The notes under the pieces were generated by a model. The model did not search any database. It worked only from the letters and a program-made list of their open reading frames with translations, and was not told the DNA's origin. This document shows, piece by piece, positions 1-7,540 of a stretch of DNA of 64,000 nucleotides. Location: positions 1,213,418-1,277,417 of the forward strand of contig NZ_FNHW01000001.1 in the NCBI RefSeq assembly GCF_900103485.1, written 5' to 3'. Source of the DNA: Fictibacillus solisalsi. Lineage in GTDB: Bacteria; Bacillota; Bacilli; Bacillales; Fictibacillaceae. Both the position numbers and the translations under genes were made by a program. Each line of letters begins with the position of its first letter. Within the stretch, counting starts at the first letter, position 1.

Positions 1-48
1 GTTACAGCATTGCTCGTTGGCTTCTGGAAAAAACCAGTACAGCAATAA
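1..48 (+). CDS. C-terminal tail of a gene starting upstream of the window
   Basis: The first 48 bases form an open frame ending in TAA and encode the last 15 residues, VTALLVGFWKKPVQQ. A hydrophobic stretch followed by a short basic tail is typical of the C-terminus of an integral membrane protein such as a transporter, but too little is present to name a family. A terminator follows within about 20 bases, which supports this being the true end of a plus-strand gene. Confidence 0.5.
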   Translation, partial: VTALLVGFWKKPVQQ

Positions 49-68
49 CCTTATCAGATATCCGATCT

Positions 69-113
69 GCCAGTGGAGGGTTTTTCACAAAACTTCACTG
101 GCTTTTTCTTTTT
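69..113 (+). terminator. Rho-independent terminator
   Basis: A 10-base stem (GCCAGTGGAG with CTTCACTGGC, one G-T mismatch) and a 14-base loop are followed by a T-rich run. It ends the transcript of the partial gene at the window start. Confidence 0.8.
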
Positions 114-162
114 GTAAAAGGGATGCTAAAATAGGGGAGAGGAATGAAGGAGTGAAATAAAA

Positions 163-465
163 ATGGATCAAAAAGAGTTGGAACAGCAAATTATTCAAAA
201 TTATAAACAAGATGAAGGCATGATGATCCTTGTGTTTGCCCAATGGTGCATCAATCACGATATCGATCCGAAAGCACTGTACTTCCGTGCCTATCCGGCT
301 CAGCAGGAAAATGAAAGGCTCAACCATATGCTCGAACAAACCGTTTCTAAACAAGAGTCCGAAGAAATAGCGGACGAAACCGTACTCGGAGTGCTTTCGT
401 TATTCGGGAATGAAGATTTGGCCTTTGAAGTGATGAAAGAAATCGAAAGGAGACCAAAACCATGA
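163..465 (+). CDS. Hypothetical 100-residue soluble protein, upstream of kapB
   Basis: A small acidic, apparently all-helical protein with no signal peptide or membrane segment. It starts at ATG 163 behind a GAAGGAG ribosome binding site. The stop codon overlaps the start of kapB by four bases (ATGA), so the two are translationally coupled and probably one operon. I do not recognise the family. It contains a single Cys in an AQWCIN context and no catalytic motif I can name. The tight coupling to kapB suggests a shared role in sporulation signalling or cell-surface physiology, but that is inference from position only. Confidence 0.75.
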   Translation: MDQKELEQQIIQNYKQDEGMMILVFAQWCINHDIDPKALYFRAYPAQQENERLNHMLEQTVSKQESEEIADETVLGVLSLFGNEDLAFEVMKEIERRPKP

Positions 466-842
466 ATATAATCGAACCGGGAATGAAAGTTACTGCGTTA
501 TACAAAACTGGGAAATACATAGGTGAGGCAGAACAGGTGAAAAATGGAAAAGTACTTGTGAGTATTCTGGCTGTTTTGAAGCATCCAAAACAGGGAGACC
601 TGCACAATCCAAACCAGGCAGATGTTCCGTTTTTTCATCAGCGAAAAGCACTGGCTTTTCAGGAAAAAACATGGGCTCCAGAGCATACGGTCAAACCTTA
701 CGAGGAGCAGGTTCCGGACTATCATGAATCATTGAAAACTTCACTGGAGGAGATGCAAAAGGAATTGGAGCAAAGAGCGGATGACTGGTCCGCACGCTCT
801 CTTTCCGAGCTTTCTGAGTTGAAAAAGGAATACCGTTTGTAA
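462..842 (+). CDS. kapB: KapB, kinase-associated protein B
   Basis: The 126-residue protein carries the conserved KapB core QGDLHNPNQADVPFF followed by HQRKALA, which I recognise from B. subtilis KapB (about 128 residues). In B. subtilis KapB is needed for the sporulation kinase KinB to feed the phosphorelay to Spo0A. It has been called a lipoprotein, but no lipobox or signal peptide is present here, so a cytoplasmic location is likely. The N-terminal half (residues 1-60) looks like a small beta-barrel domain and the C-terminal half is helical. No kinB gene lies in the visible neighbourhood; the downstream gene is nadE. The start overlaps the preceding small gene by four bases. Confidence 0.85.
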   Translation: MNIIEPGMKVTALYKTGKYIGEAEQVKNGKVLVSILAVLKHPKQGDLHNPNQADVPFFHQRKALAFQEKTWAPEHTVKPYEEQVPDYHESLKTSLEEMQKELEQRADDWSARSLSELSELKKEYRL

Positions 843-903
843 CAAAAAACAATACAACTGGGTATCATGAATGGTATAATACCATGTGATAAAAGCTAAC
901 ATA

Positions 904-929
904 GTTTTTCGTTTTTAATAACAGGGTAA
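904..929 (+). promoter_or_regulatory. Sigma-B-like promoter of nadE
   Basis: GTTTTT at 904-909 and GGGTAA at 924-929 are separated by 14 bases, which fits the sigma-B consensus GTTTWW-N12-14-GGGWAW. The predicted transcription start lies near 936, just ahead of the nadE ribosome binding site. From memory, nadE of B. subtilis belongs to the sigma-B general stress regulon, which makes the match more credible. Confidence 0.6.
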
Positions 930-965
930 TATAATTGTATTACTTCGACAAAGGTGGATGAAATC

Positions 966-1793
966 ATGACTGAAACACAGCAGAAGATAATTAATGATTT
1001 AGGAGTGAAACCCGAGATAAATCCACAGGAAGAAATCCAAAACAGAGTTGGATTTATGAAGGAATACGTCAAGAAGAATAAGTTGAAAGGCTTTGTCCTC
1101 GGAATCAGCGGCGGCCAGGATTCTTCACTTGCAGGTAAACTGGCCCAGATGGCGGTTAATGAATTAAAGAAGGAAACAGGAGATGACAGCTACCAGTTTA
1201 TCGCTGTCCGTCTTCCTTATGGCGTCCAAATGGATGAAGAAGATGCACAGCGAGCATTGAACTTCATTCAACCGGATCGCACGGTTACCGTGAATATTAA
1301 AAATGCAGTGGATGCATCCGCAGACGCCTTTCATGAAGCGACCGGAGGAAAGATCACGGATTTTCTAAAGGGCAATATCAAAGCCAGAGAAAGAATGAAA
1401 GTTCAATATGATATTGGAGCAGCCAATCAATGCCTTGTAATTGGGACGGATCATGCGGCTGAAGCTATTACCGGATTTTTCACCAAGTATGGAGACGGAG
1501 CATGTGATCTTGTGCCATTGACCGGTCTGAACAAAAGACAGGGGAAGGCATTGCTGAAAGAATTGGGAGCAGAAGAAAGAATCTACATGAAAGTTCCTAC
1601 GGCTGACCTTGAAGAGGACAAACCTGGGGTACCCGATGAAACAGCACTTGGCATTACGTATAATGAACTCGATGATTACCTCGAAGGGAAAGAAGTTTCG
1701 GCGGAAGCCATAGAAAAAATCGAACACCGGTATGCCATTACAGAACATAAACGGCACTTGCCTGCCGCTCCGCAGGATGACTGGTGGAAATAG
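966..1793 (+). CDS. nadE: NH3-dependent NAD synthetase
   Basis: Adenylates nicotinate adenine dinucleotide and amidates it with ammonia to give NAD+, the last step of NAD synthesis in the cytoplasm. The 275-residue protein has the ATP-pyrophosphatase P-loop SGGQDSS near residue 45, the GTDHAAEA motif, [11 protein letters not shown], and the typical C-terminus ending DDWWK. There is no glutaminase domain, so free ammonia is the donor. I chose ATG 966 because the upstream in-frame GTG at 954 lies inside the AAAGGTGG ribosome binding site, and because the protein then aligns with B. subtilis NadE from its N-terminus. A sigma-B-like promoter precedes it and a strong terminator follows. Confidence 0.97.
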   Translation: MTETQQKIINDLGVKPEINPQEEIQNRVGFMKEYVKKNKLKGFVLGISGGQDSSLAGKLAQMAVNELKKETGDDSYQFIAVRLPYGVQMDEEDAQRALNFIQPDRTVTVNIKNAVDASADAFHEATGGKITDFLKGNIKARERMKVQYDIGAANQCLVIGTDHAAEAITGFFTKYGDGACDLVPLTGLNKRQGKALLKELGAEERIYMKVPTADLEEDKPGVPDETALGITYNELDDYLEGKEVSAEAIEKIEHRYAITEHKRHLPAAPQDDWWK

Positions 1794-1803
1794 GACGAAA
1801 AAA

Positions 1804-1827
1804 GCAGACCAAACGTCTGCTTTTTTT
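1804..1827 (+). terminator. Rho-independent terminator after nadE
   Basis: A perfect 6-base stem GCAGAC/GTCTGC with a 5-base loop is followed by seven T residues. Confidence 0.85.
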
Positions 1828-1884
1828 CATGGCAAAGATAAGATATACTTATCTTTGGAATCATATGGAGAAAGGGAGCAGGCC

Positions 1885-2136
1885 GTGAGCAGAAGAGCAA
1901 AGATTATTTTTGTCATCAGCACCGTTGTTTTTGTAATCGTTTTATCGTCTTCCATTCAAAGAGAGAATAATCGCAAAGCAAACTTAAAAGCAATTAACGA
2001 TCATTTTCAGCAGAAATTTGAACTGGATGAAGATTTAAAGAACCAGTACGATGATGAATTCAAAGTAAAAGTGGGGAAAGACAAATACATCGTAACACTG
2101 AAGAACCAAAAAGTAGTTTCCGCTGAAAAAGAATAG
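1885..2136 (+). CDS. Small single-pass membrane protein, unknown function
   Basis: An 83-residue protein starting at GTG 1885 behind an AAAGGGAG site. An upstream in-frame start would lie inside nadE and has no ribosome binding site. It has a basic N-terminus (MSRRAK), one membrane segment at about residues 6-23, and a charged tail of about 60 residues rich in Lys and Asp that probably sits outside the cell. The tail ends with a short beta-like stretch (KYIVTLKNQKVV), somewhat like a PepSY-type fold, but I cannot assign a family. It is a monocistronic unit between the nadE terminator and its own terminator. Confidence 0.7.
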   Translation: MSRRAKIIFVISTVVFVIVLSSSIQRENNRKANLKAINDHFQQKFELDEDLKNQYDDEFKVKVGKDKYIVTLKNQKVVSAEKE

Positions 2137-2150
2137 AATTCATCAAGAAA

Positions 2151-2181
2151 GATTGCCCATATACACTGGCAATCTTTTTTT
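2151..2181 (+). terminator. Rho-independent terminator
   Basis: A perfect 7-base stem GATTGCC/GGCAATC with a 10-base loop is followed by seven T residues. It ends the small membrane protein gene. Confidence 0.85.
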
Positions 2182-2257
2182 AAACTGTCGCATAAAGACA
2201 TTGGAGGTAGCTAAACACGGTAATCCTGTCATATAATCGATTACGAGGTGATATAAA

Positions 2258-3115
2258 ATGGAGAATCAATTTGTTTTATTTGGAAACCAGATTATTGAAC
2301 GGGATCATGTCTCTATTGATATGGAAGACAGAGGCTATAATTTCGGGGATGGCATCTATGAAGTTGTCTATATTTATGGCGGTGAACCCTTTTCCCTGAA
2401 TGAACATTTTCGCCGTTTTGAAGAAAGTGCCAGCAAGCTCGACATGAAACTGCCCTATTCTATAGAGCAAGTAAAGGAGAAGACCGCCGAATTGATTAAG
2501 GCGAACAACATCCATAATGGCATTGTTTACATACAAATGACGAGAGGCGCTTCACCAAGGGCCCATTTGTACGAAAGAGAATCAGCCAGTCTGATTACCG
2601 GATTTGCCCGAAAAATGGATCCTCCGGCAGATGCTCAAGAGAAGGGCATAAAAACATACCTGACACCAGACATTCGCTGGCTCCGCTGTGACATTAAAAG
2701 CCTGAATCTTCTTGGAAATACGATGGCAAAACGAATTGCGGCCGATCATTCCTGCGGTGAAGCTCTTTTGCACCGGGACGGAATCTGTACGGAGGGTTCT
2801 TCCTCCAACCTCTTTATCGTTAAAAATAATGAAGTGCACACACATCCGGCAACAAATCTTATTTTAAACGGAATAACACGGCAGCATATTATTGAAATTA
2901 CCGGGGAAGAGGGAATCACTGTAAACGAAGAGCCGTTCACAACCGAAGAACTTCAAGCAGCAGATGAAGTCTTTATCTCAAGTACAACCATGGAGATTGC
3001 ACCTGTCATCTCCGTTGAAGGAGCTGTGCAGGCAACCTATCCAATAGGCTCTGTAACGCGCCGACTGCAGGAAAAGCTGAAAGACAGAATCAAGCAGCAC
3101 CGTGTGCATCAATAG
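2258..3115 (+). CDS. dat: D-amino acid aminotransferase (D-alanine transaminase)
   Basis: A PLP enzyme of fold type IV that interconverts D-alanine and 2-oxoglutarate with pyruvate and D-glutamate, supplying D-glutamate for peptidoglycan. The 285 residues match the usual length. Visible landmarks are the N-terminal DRGYNFGDGIYEV motif, the PLP lysine in DIKSLNLLGN (about K146), EGSSSNLF (about residue 181), and DEVFISSTT near the C-terminus. These separate it from branched-chain aminotransferases, which share the fold. The start ATG 2258 follows a GAGGTG site. It sits 12 bases ahead of the DUF502 gene and is probably cotranscribed with it. Confidence 0.93.
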   Translation: MENQFVLFGNQIIERDHVSIDMEDRGYNFGDGIYEVVYIYGGEPFSLNEHFRRFEESASKLDMKLPYSIEQVKEKTAELIKANNIHNGIVYIQMTRGASPRAHLYERESASLITGFARKMDPPADAQEKGIKTYLTPDIRWLRCDIKSLNLLGNTMAKRIAADHSCGEALLHRDGICTEGSSSNLFIVKNNEVHTHPATNLILNGITRQHIIEITGEEGITVNEEPFTTEELQAADEVFISSTTMEIAPVISVEGAVQATYPIGSVTRRLQEKLKDRIKQHRVHQ

Positions 3116-3127
3116 GAGAGAAGGATA

Positions 3128-3703
3128 GTGAAAACCGTTGCCAAGTATTTTATGAACGGAATCCTTACCGCTCTTCCGATCATTCTAGTTTTTTATGTTC
3201 TTGTCAAAGTGTTCGATTTTCTGGACGGGATCCTTGGGGATACACTTAGAAGCTATATGAAGGGCGGCTATATACCAGGCATTGGCATTCTGGCAACAAT
3301 TATTCTTTTGACACTTCTCGGCTGGCTTTCGTCACAGGTCATCAGCGGCCGGATCATTTTTCTTATTGATTCTGCTCTGGAACGGATTCCGCTGGTTAAA
3401 ACGCTTTATACCGTTATTAAAGATACCTTTCAGTCGCTGCTCGGTGAAAAGAAGTCGTTTTCAACAGTTGTCCTGGTGGAGATACCTGCTACTGGTTTAA
3501 AAAGCATTGGGTTTGTTACCGCTGAAGACCTGAAGGATCTGGGAGATGATCTTTCGGGGCATGTTGCCGTCTACATTCCACAAACTTTCCAGATCGCCGG
3601 ATTTACCTTTCTGGTACCCAAAAATGAGGTTACGGTTCTTGATATTAAGGCCGAAGACGCCATGAAATTCATTCTGTCAGGCGGCGTTGCCACCAAATCA
3701 TGA
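3128..3703 (+). CDS. DUF502 family membrane protein
   Basis: A 191-residue protein starting at GTG 3128 with a good GGAGAGAAGG site. Two membrane segments are visible at about residues 9-30 and 50-72, followed by a conserved cytoplasmic part with RIPLVKTLYTVIKD and VTAEDLKD, the hallmarks of DUF502. Members occur in many bacteria and plants (the plant LIKE COV proteins), with unclear function, possibly in membrane trafficking or envelope maintenance. The gene follows dat closely and ends at a strong terminator. The family assignment rests on the motif order and topology. Confidence 0.85.
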   Translation: MKTVAKYFMNGILTALPIILVFYVLVKVFDFLDGILGDTLRSYMKGGYIPGIGILATIILLTLLGWLSSQVISGRIIFLIDSALERIPLVKTLYTVIKDTFQSLLGEKKSFSTVVLVEIPATGLKSIGFVTAEDLKDLGDDLSGHVAVYIPQTFQIAGFTFLVPKNEVTVLDIKAEDAMKFILSGGVATKS

Positions 3704-3708
3704 TTCAT

Positions 3709-3750
3709 AAACCATCATCCAGCAATCGGCATGGATGATGGTTTATTTTT
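3709..3750 (+). terminator. Rho-independent terminator
   Basis: A 12-base perfect stem AAACCATCATCC/GGATGATGGTTT with a 12-base loop is followed by A and TTTTT. It ends the dat-DUF502 unit. Confidence 0.85.
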
Positions 3751-3799
3751 GCTTCTCCTTTCATACCTTTTATCAGAACGGTGTTGAAGGAGATGCCTT

Positions 3800-5008
3800 A
3801 TGAAAAATCACCGCATTAACCGGACGCTTTCCAAAGCCTTTCTTATTCCGTCCGCTCTAACAGCCCGCTTTTTTAAACGTCTTAAGCCGGCTGCAGAAAA
3901 AGAATATTTTTGGAAAATGTCCCCAGATGATAAAAACTGGCTGTCTTTCCGGCTGAAAAAGCATGATTTCGATGGGAAAATTCCTGTATATATTGGCGAT
4001 GAAAAGAGGATCATTGAGGACATACTGCAAAAAACGAGGGAAAAAAACCAAAATAATATTACCCGAACAGATGCCTATTACCGATATTTCAAACGGCATC
4101 AAAAACTGCATTGGGCTTTTCTGGCACATATGGTCTCACGTAACGCAGGCTATCATATGACCGACCTTCAGGGAGAATTTTTGAAGAGGCTGCTTACTGA
4201 TGAGCAGCGGCAAAAGATTTACTGGACGCTGGAAACAGCAAACAGTATAATCTTTCAGGACGTTTATCCTCAATTGCTGCTGTATGAAGAAAGCAAAAGG
4301 CTGGGGAGGAGTTTATTTCATCTGCTTAAAGGATTTGATGTTTCTTCATTCATGAGGGGAGTATGGGAGCATTTTTTCTGGAAGAAAGACAGCCGAATTC
4401 TTACGATGGCATTAATCATCAATGAACAGAACGTGATTGAAAAGGAAGTAATTCAAAATGATATCCATAAAGAAGTCTTTCAAAGTCTCCCTTTTCAGCT
4501 GCAAAATCTGTTTCAGCTGACCAAGATCTTTTTTCCGGTGGCAGGTGAGAAGCCTAAATTGGCCGGAATCCCGGTAACAGCGTTCCGTGACCTGTCCAAA
4601 CGGATAAAAATTGGAAAGCGCCTGTACAGCCTGCTCTTTCATGAGAAAATTTTTTCAGGGATTTTGGAATTTGCAGACAAGCAAAAGCATACAGGATCAA
4701 GAGCAGACTATTGGGGACATGTTTTCAGTTCGGATGCCGCCGTTTATTTGCCCTGCTATAAAAAGGAACGAATCCGTTTTTTTTCACTAAAAAGAAAAGC
4801 ATCTCCGTTTTACAGTCCTGAACTCCTGTCATGCTGGACTATCTTTTACAGCAGTGTTTCCCAAAAGGAAGACTGGTTTACCGGGACAGCTCTGCCGCCG
4901 TTTTTTGATGGTATCTCTCACGAAAAACCGCTGTTCATCGACCGTGCGTATTGGATTGATCTTCATCATCTGGAGGGGGCAGTTTTGGCGAAACAGCTAT
5001 TTACATAA
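3800..5008 (+). CDS. DUF2515 family protein (YppC-like)
   Basis: A 402-residue protein of unknown biochemical function. The central region has the features I associate with DUF2515/YppC of Bacillus: NNITRTDAYYRYFKRH, HWAFLAHMVSRNAGYHMTDL near residues 90-125, and QDVYPQLLLYEESK near 150. It has no signal peptide or membrane segment; the N-terminus is basic. The start ATG 3800 follows GAAGGAG. In B. subtilis yppC and yppG lie in the same neighbourhood, and here a YppG-like gene lies convergently just downstream, which supports the call. Its role may be linked to sporulation or germination, but that is not shown by the sequence. Confidence 0.75.
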   Translation: MKNHRINRTLSKAFLIPSALTARFFKRLKPAAEKEYFWKMSPDDKNWLSFRLKKHDFDGKIPVYIGDEKRIIEDILQKTREKNQNNITRTDAYYRYFKRHQKLHWAFLAHMVSRNAGYHMTDLQGEFLKRLLTDEQRQKIYWTLETANSIIFQDVYPQLLLYEESKRLGRSLFHLLKGFDVSSFMRGVWEHFFWKKDSRILTMALIINEQNVIEKEVIQNDIHKEVFQSLPFQLQNLFQLTKIFFPVAGEKPKLAGIPVTAFRDLSKRIKIGKRLYSLLFHEKIFSGILEFADKQKHTGSRADYWGHVFSSDAAVYLPCYKKERIRFFSLKRKASPFYSPELLSCWTIFYSSVSQKEDWFTGTALPPFFDGISHEKPLFIDRAYWIDLHHLEGAVLAKQLFT

Positions 5009-5012
5009 AAAA

Positions 5013-5040
5013 AGACTCAAAAGCTTGAGTCTCTCTTTGT
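5013..5040. terminator. Bidirectional terminator between yppC and yppG
   Basis: An 8-base perfect stem AGACTCAA/TTGAGTCT with a 4-base loop has A residues on one side and a T-rich run on the other. It lies between the convergent stops and can serve both strands. Confidence 0.75.
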
Positions 5041-5041
5041 A

Positions 5042-5545
5042 TTATTTGAAGAGGGAGATAATCGAACCCAATTGCTGCATCATACCCATGGCCGAGTTAA
5101 TGCCGTTAAATGTCTTCCCCCAGCTGAATTGGCCGCCGGGATTTTGGAAAGGCTGCTGCTGATTGAATGGAAACTGCTGACCTCCGGGAAAACCTCCATT
5201 TCCAAAAGGAAATCCATTCGGCAGGGAAGGCAGGTTCGATTGCGCGGCTTTCGTGTTTTGCTGTTTTCCGTACGCACCCTGTGGCATATAGTAGGGATTG
5301 TATGGATATGGGGGACGTGGCGGCAGCATTTGAGAGTTCATATAGGCACCTGGACTTGGAGGCGGCGGAAAGGCGCCCATTGCTGCTTCAGGGAAAAGTC
5401 CCTGCGCTGGTGCTGGAAACGGAGGCCGTGGCGGGGAAGGTTCAATCAGTTCAGGATGGTGGGAAACAGATTCTTTGTGGAATGGGTCATATCCGCCATA
5501 AGGAAAAAAGCGCAGGGATTGGTTGTTTTTTCTGCTTCTGGACAA
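5042..5545 (-). CDS. YppG-like proline/glycine-rich protein
   Basis: A low-complexity protein of about 167 residues rich in Pro, Gly, Gln and Phe, with repeated PPRPP, PFPAPA, NPYY, GGFPGGQQF and QQPFQ blocks. The C-terminal SAMGMMQQLGSIISLFK forms the one amphipathic helix. This composition matches YppG of B. subtilis, suspected to be a spore coat or surface protein. The best start is TTG 5545 (MSRSRKNNQ), because an upstream in-frame GTG at 5554 lies within the GAGGTGA ribosome binding site. Any frame on the opposite strand here is a compositional by-product. Function is not established. Confidence 0.75.
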   Translation of the reverse strand: MSRSRKNNQSLRFFPYGGYDPFHKESVSHHPELIEPSPPRPPFPAPAQGLFPEAAMGAFPPPPSPGAYMNSQMLPPRPPYPYNPYYMPQGAYGKQQNTKAAQSNLPSLPNGFPFGNGGFPGGQQFPFNQQQPFQNPGGQFSWGKTFNGINSAMGMMQQLGSIISLFK

Positions 5546-5640
5546 ATTTTTCACCTCAAATTGGTTTTCTTCCTATGTATATGCTTGTTTAGGGTAGATC
5601 GTATAGACAAGGGTCTCGGTTGGGATCAGAATGAATTTGG

Positions 5641-5676
5641 AAAAAGCCTCAGGTGATTGATTCCCTGAGGCTTTTT
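5641..5676. terminator. Terminator downstream of pit
   Basis: A stem AAAAAGCCTCAGG with CCTGAGGCTTTTT gives a strong symmetrical hairpin with T runs on both strands. It ends the minus-strand DUF47-pit transcript and separates it from yppG. Confidence 0.85.
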
Positions 5677-5686
5677 CCAAGTTCAT

Positions 5687-6694
5687 TTATAGAAATAGAT
5701 TTAATAGTTGATAGACGATGGCAGCAATAACGGCGGAAATAGGGAGGGTAATAATCCATGTCATGACAATGCGTCGCGCCACGCCCCATTTTACACCTTT
5801 CACCCGTTTCGCTGAACCAACCCCCATGATTGCTGAGGAAATAACATGTGTCGTGCTGACCGGCAGCTTTAACGCTGTAAATGTAAAGATGATAATAGCA
5901 GAAGATAAATCAGCTGCTGCACCGTTTACTGGCTGAAGCTTCATGATTTTTCCGCCAACGGTTTTAATGATCTTCCATCCGCCGACCGATGTACCAATAC
6001 CCATAGAAAGCGCCGCAGCCACCCTTACCCACATAGGAATGCCTTCAGTTGCATGATATCCACCGGCAATCAAAGCAAGAGTAATGATCCCCATGGCTTT
6101 TTGCGCGTCGTTCGTACCGTGTGAGAAGGATTGAAGGGCCGCTGTGAAGATCTGAAACGTACGGAATCCTTTGTTGGTTTTCGTCTTGTTGAAATTTTTG
6201 AAAATTGCTGCAAAGATGCTCATGATGATAAAGCCGACAGCCAAAGCCACAAAAGGCGAAATAATTAATGCCTGAATGATTTTAACAAAACCGTCGTAAT
6301 TTAAAACACCGAACCCTGCAGCAGAGATGGCCGCTCCGGCAATGGAACCAATAATGGCATGTGAGGAACTGGAAGGAATACCATAGTACCAGGTAATCAA
6401 GTTCCAAGCAATACCGGCAATCAGAGCCGATAGCACAATCATCAGTCCGATTTTTTCATCGTTGAACTGGAAAGGATCAACGATGTCTTTACTTACGCTT
6501 TTTGCAACTCCTGTAAAGGTAAGGGCACCGACAAAGTTCATCGTTGCCGCCATCGCAATCGCTACCTTTGGTGGAAGAGCTTTTGTTGACACAGAGGTCG
6601 CAATTGCATTGGCGGTATCATGAAATCCGTTAATAAAATCAAACGCCAGTGCAAATATAACGACTAAAATAATCAGAACAAATAACATATCCAT
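5687..6694 (-). CDS. pit: Low-affinity inorganic phosphate transporter (PiT family)
   Basis: A 335-residue polytopic membrane protein that imports phosphate, probably as a metal-phosphate/H+ symporter. The duplicated PiT signature is visible: GFHDTANAIATSVSTKAL near residue 25, and FSHGTNDAQKAMGI near residue 190. A conserved PVSTTHV stretch lies in the C-terminal part. I start it at ATG 6694, because AAGGAGTG is well spaced for it but too close to the in-frame TTG at 6700. It lies just behind the DUF47 gene, the standard partner of PiT transporters. Potential regulation is discussed at the upstream promoter. Confidence 0.95.
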   Translation of the reverse strand: MDMLFVLIILVVIFALAFDFINGFHDTANAIATSVSTKALPPKVAIAMAATMNFVGALTFTGVAKSVSKDIVDPFQFNDEKIGLMIVLSALIAGIAWNLITWYYGIPSSSSHAIIGSIAGAAISAAGFGVLNYDGFVKIIQALIISPFVALAVGFIIMSIFAAIFKNFNKTKTNKGFRTFQIFTAALQSFSHGTNDAQKAMGIITLALIAGGYHATEGIPMWVRVAAALSMGIGTSVGGWKIIKTVGGKIMKLQPVNGAAADLSSAIIIFTFTALKLPVSTTHVISSAIMGVGSAKRVKGVKWGVARRIVMTWIITLPISAVIAAIVYQLLNLFL

Positions 6695-6707
6695 AGCCAA
6701 TCACTCC

Positions 6708-7328
6708 TTAGGCATTTCGCATGATGATAGTTTCGAGAGTATCGGCCACGTCTTCTGTGCTGTCGGAAATCGCTTCAAGAAGCTCGTAAAGCTCTTTATA
6801 CTGAATAATTTTGATAGGGTCTTTTTCCGTGCTGAATAAGTTTTTAATACTTACACGTAGAAGGTCGTCCACTACAGATTCAAGGTCATTCAATTTGATC
6901 GCATGAGGACGGATTTCCATAAGTTTTTTCTTGTGAAGCAACTTGGCAGATTCAGCAACTTCATAGGTTGCTTCGAGAATATGCCCTGCAAATTTTACCA
7001 TGTATTGGTCGGGTTTAACAATGTTATACATTTCGAAGCGGGAAGCACATTGTTCCATGCCGTCCAGGATATCATCCATTTTATTCGCAAGTTCCAAAAT
7101 GTCTTCACGTTCTAGGGGAGTAATAAAGGTTTTATTTAAACCGATAATGAGCTCATGAATAAAATCATCGCCCTTGTTTTCGTATTCTTTCATTTTTCTC
7201 GCAAATTCTTTCAAGTCTGCTTCAGAACCGATTTTAAAATCCACAAAGTACTGAGCGGAGTCGCGTACGTTATCTGCGATGCTTGATAGTAAGTCCAGAA
7301 ACAAATCTTTTTTTGATCCAAAAATCAT
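6708..7328 (-). CDS. DUF47/PhoU-like phosphate transport accessory protein
   Basis: A 206-residue all-helical cytoplasmic protein of the DUF47 (YkaA/PIT accessory) family, distantly related to PhoU. It probably binds metal and modulates the neighbouring Pit transporter. Recognisable features are the N-terminal FLDLLSSIADNVRDSAQYF, ENKGDDFIHELI, TPLEREDILELANKMDDILDGME (each here in part), and the C-terminal SDSTEDVADTLETIIMRNA. It is the first gene of a two-gene operon; only about 13 bases separate its stop from the pit ATG. The ATG follows CGGAGG. B. subtilis has the same pair as ykaA-pit. Confidence 0.92.
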   Translation of the reverse strand: MIFGSKKDLFLDLLSSIADNVRDSAQYFVDFKIGSEADLKEFARKMKEYENKGDDFIHELIIGLNKTFITPLEREDILELANKMDDILDGMEQCASRFEMYNIVKPDQYMVKFAGHILEATYEVAESAKLLHKKKLMEIRPHAIKLNDLESVVDDLLRVSIKNLFSTEKDPIKIIQYKELYELLEAISDSTEDVADTLETIIMRNA

Positions 7329-7399
7329 TGACTAAAACCTCCGTTTGTTAAGAAAAAGTAAATTTACCCTAAATATTTTGTTAACCCAAACCATTCGTA

Positions 7400-7471
7400 A
7401 TTATAACTTTAATGATTGTAAAGATAAACAGCTTTTACAATTTGAAATAAAACATTTACAAATGCTTTACA
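7400..7471 (-). promoter_or_regulatory. Promoter of DUF47-pit with WalR/PhoP-like direct repeats
   Basis: On the minus strand a perfect -10 hexamer TATAAT (7405-7400) is paired with a poor -35 TTTATC (7428-7423, 17-base spacer). Just upstream lie three TGTAAA repeats at 7439-7434, 7460-7455 and 7471-7466. The outer two form TGTAAA-N5-TGTAAA, matching the WalR box TGTWAH-N5-TGTWAH; the third is 21 bases away, that is, about two helical turns. A weak -35 with phased boxes is typical of activation by an OmpR-family regulator. PhoP uses a related 11-base repeat. Confidence 0.5.
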
Positions 7472-7512
7472 ATTTAAAAACATTCACCTATAAAGTATAC
7501 CCCCTAAGACAT

Positions 7513-7540
7513 AAAAACAGCAGCCCCCGCTGCTGTTTTT
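7513..7540. terminator. Isolated bidirectional terminator hairpin
   Basis: AAAAACAGCAGC and GCTGCTGTTTTT form a strong stem with a 4-base loop and T runs on both strands. It does not adjoin any coding gene: the DUF47 gene starts at 7328 and the tRNA is at 7864. The stretch 7541-7754 shows no convincing gene. Confidence 0.65.

Noticed and set aside
954-965. GTG at 954 as an upstream start for nadE
   Set aside because: It lies inside the AAAGGTGG ribosome binding site of ATG 966, and the extra four residues are not part of the NadE family start.
5072-5656. Long plus-strand open frames opposite yppG
   Set aside because: They are antisense to the Pro/Gly-rich yppG gene, whose GC-rich codons suppress stops on the other strand; no suitable ribosome binding site and no recognisable domain.
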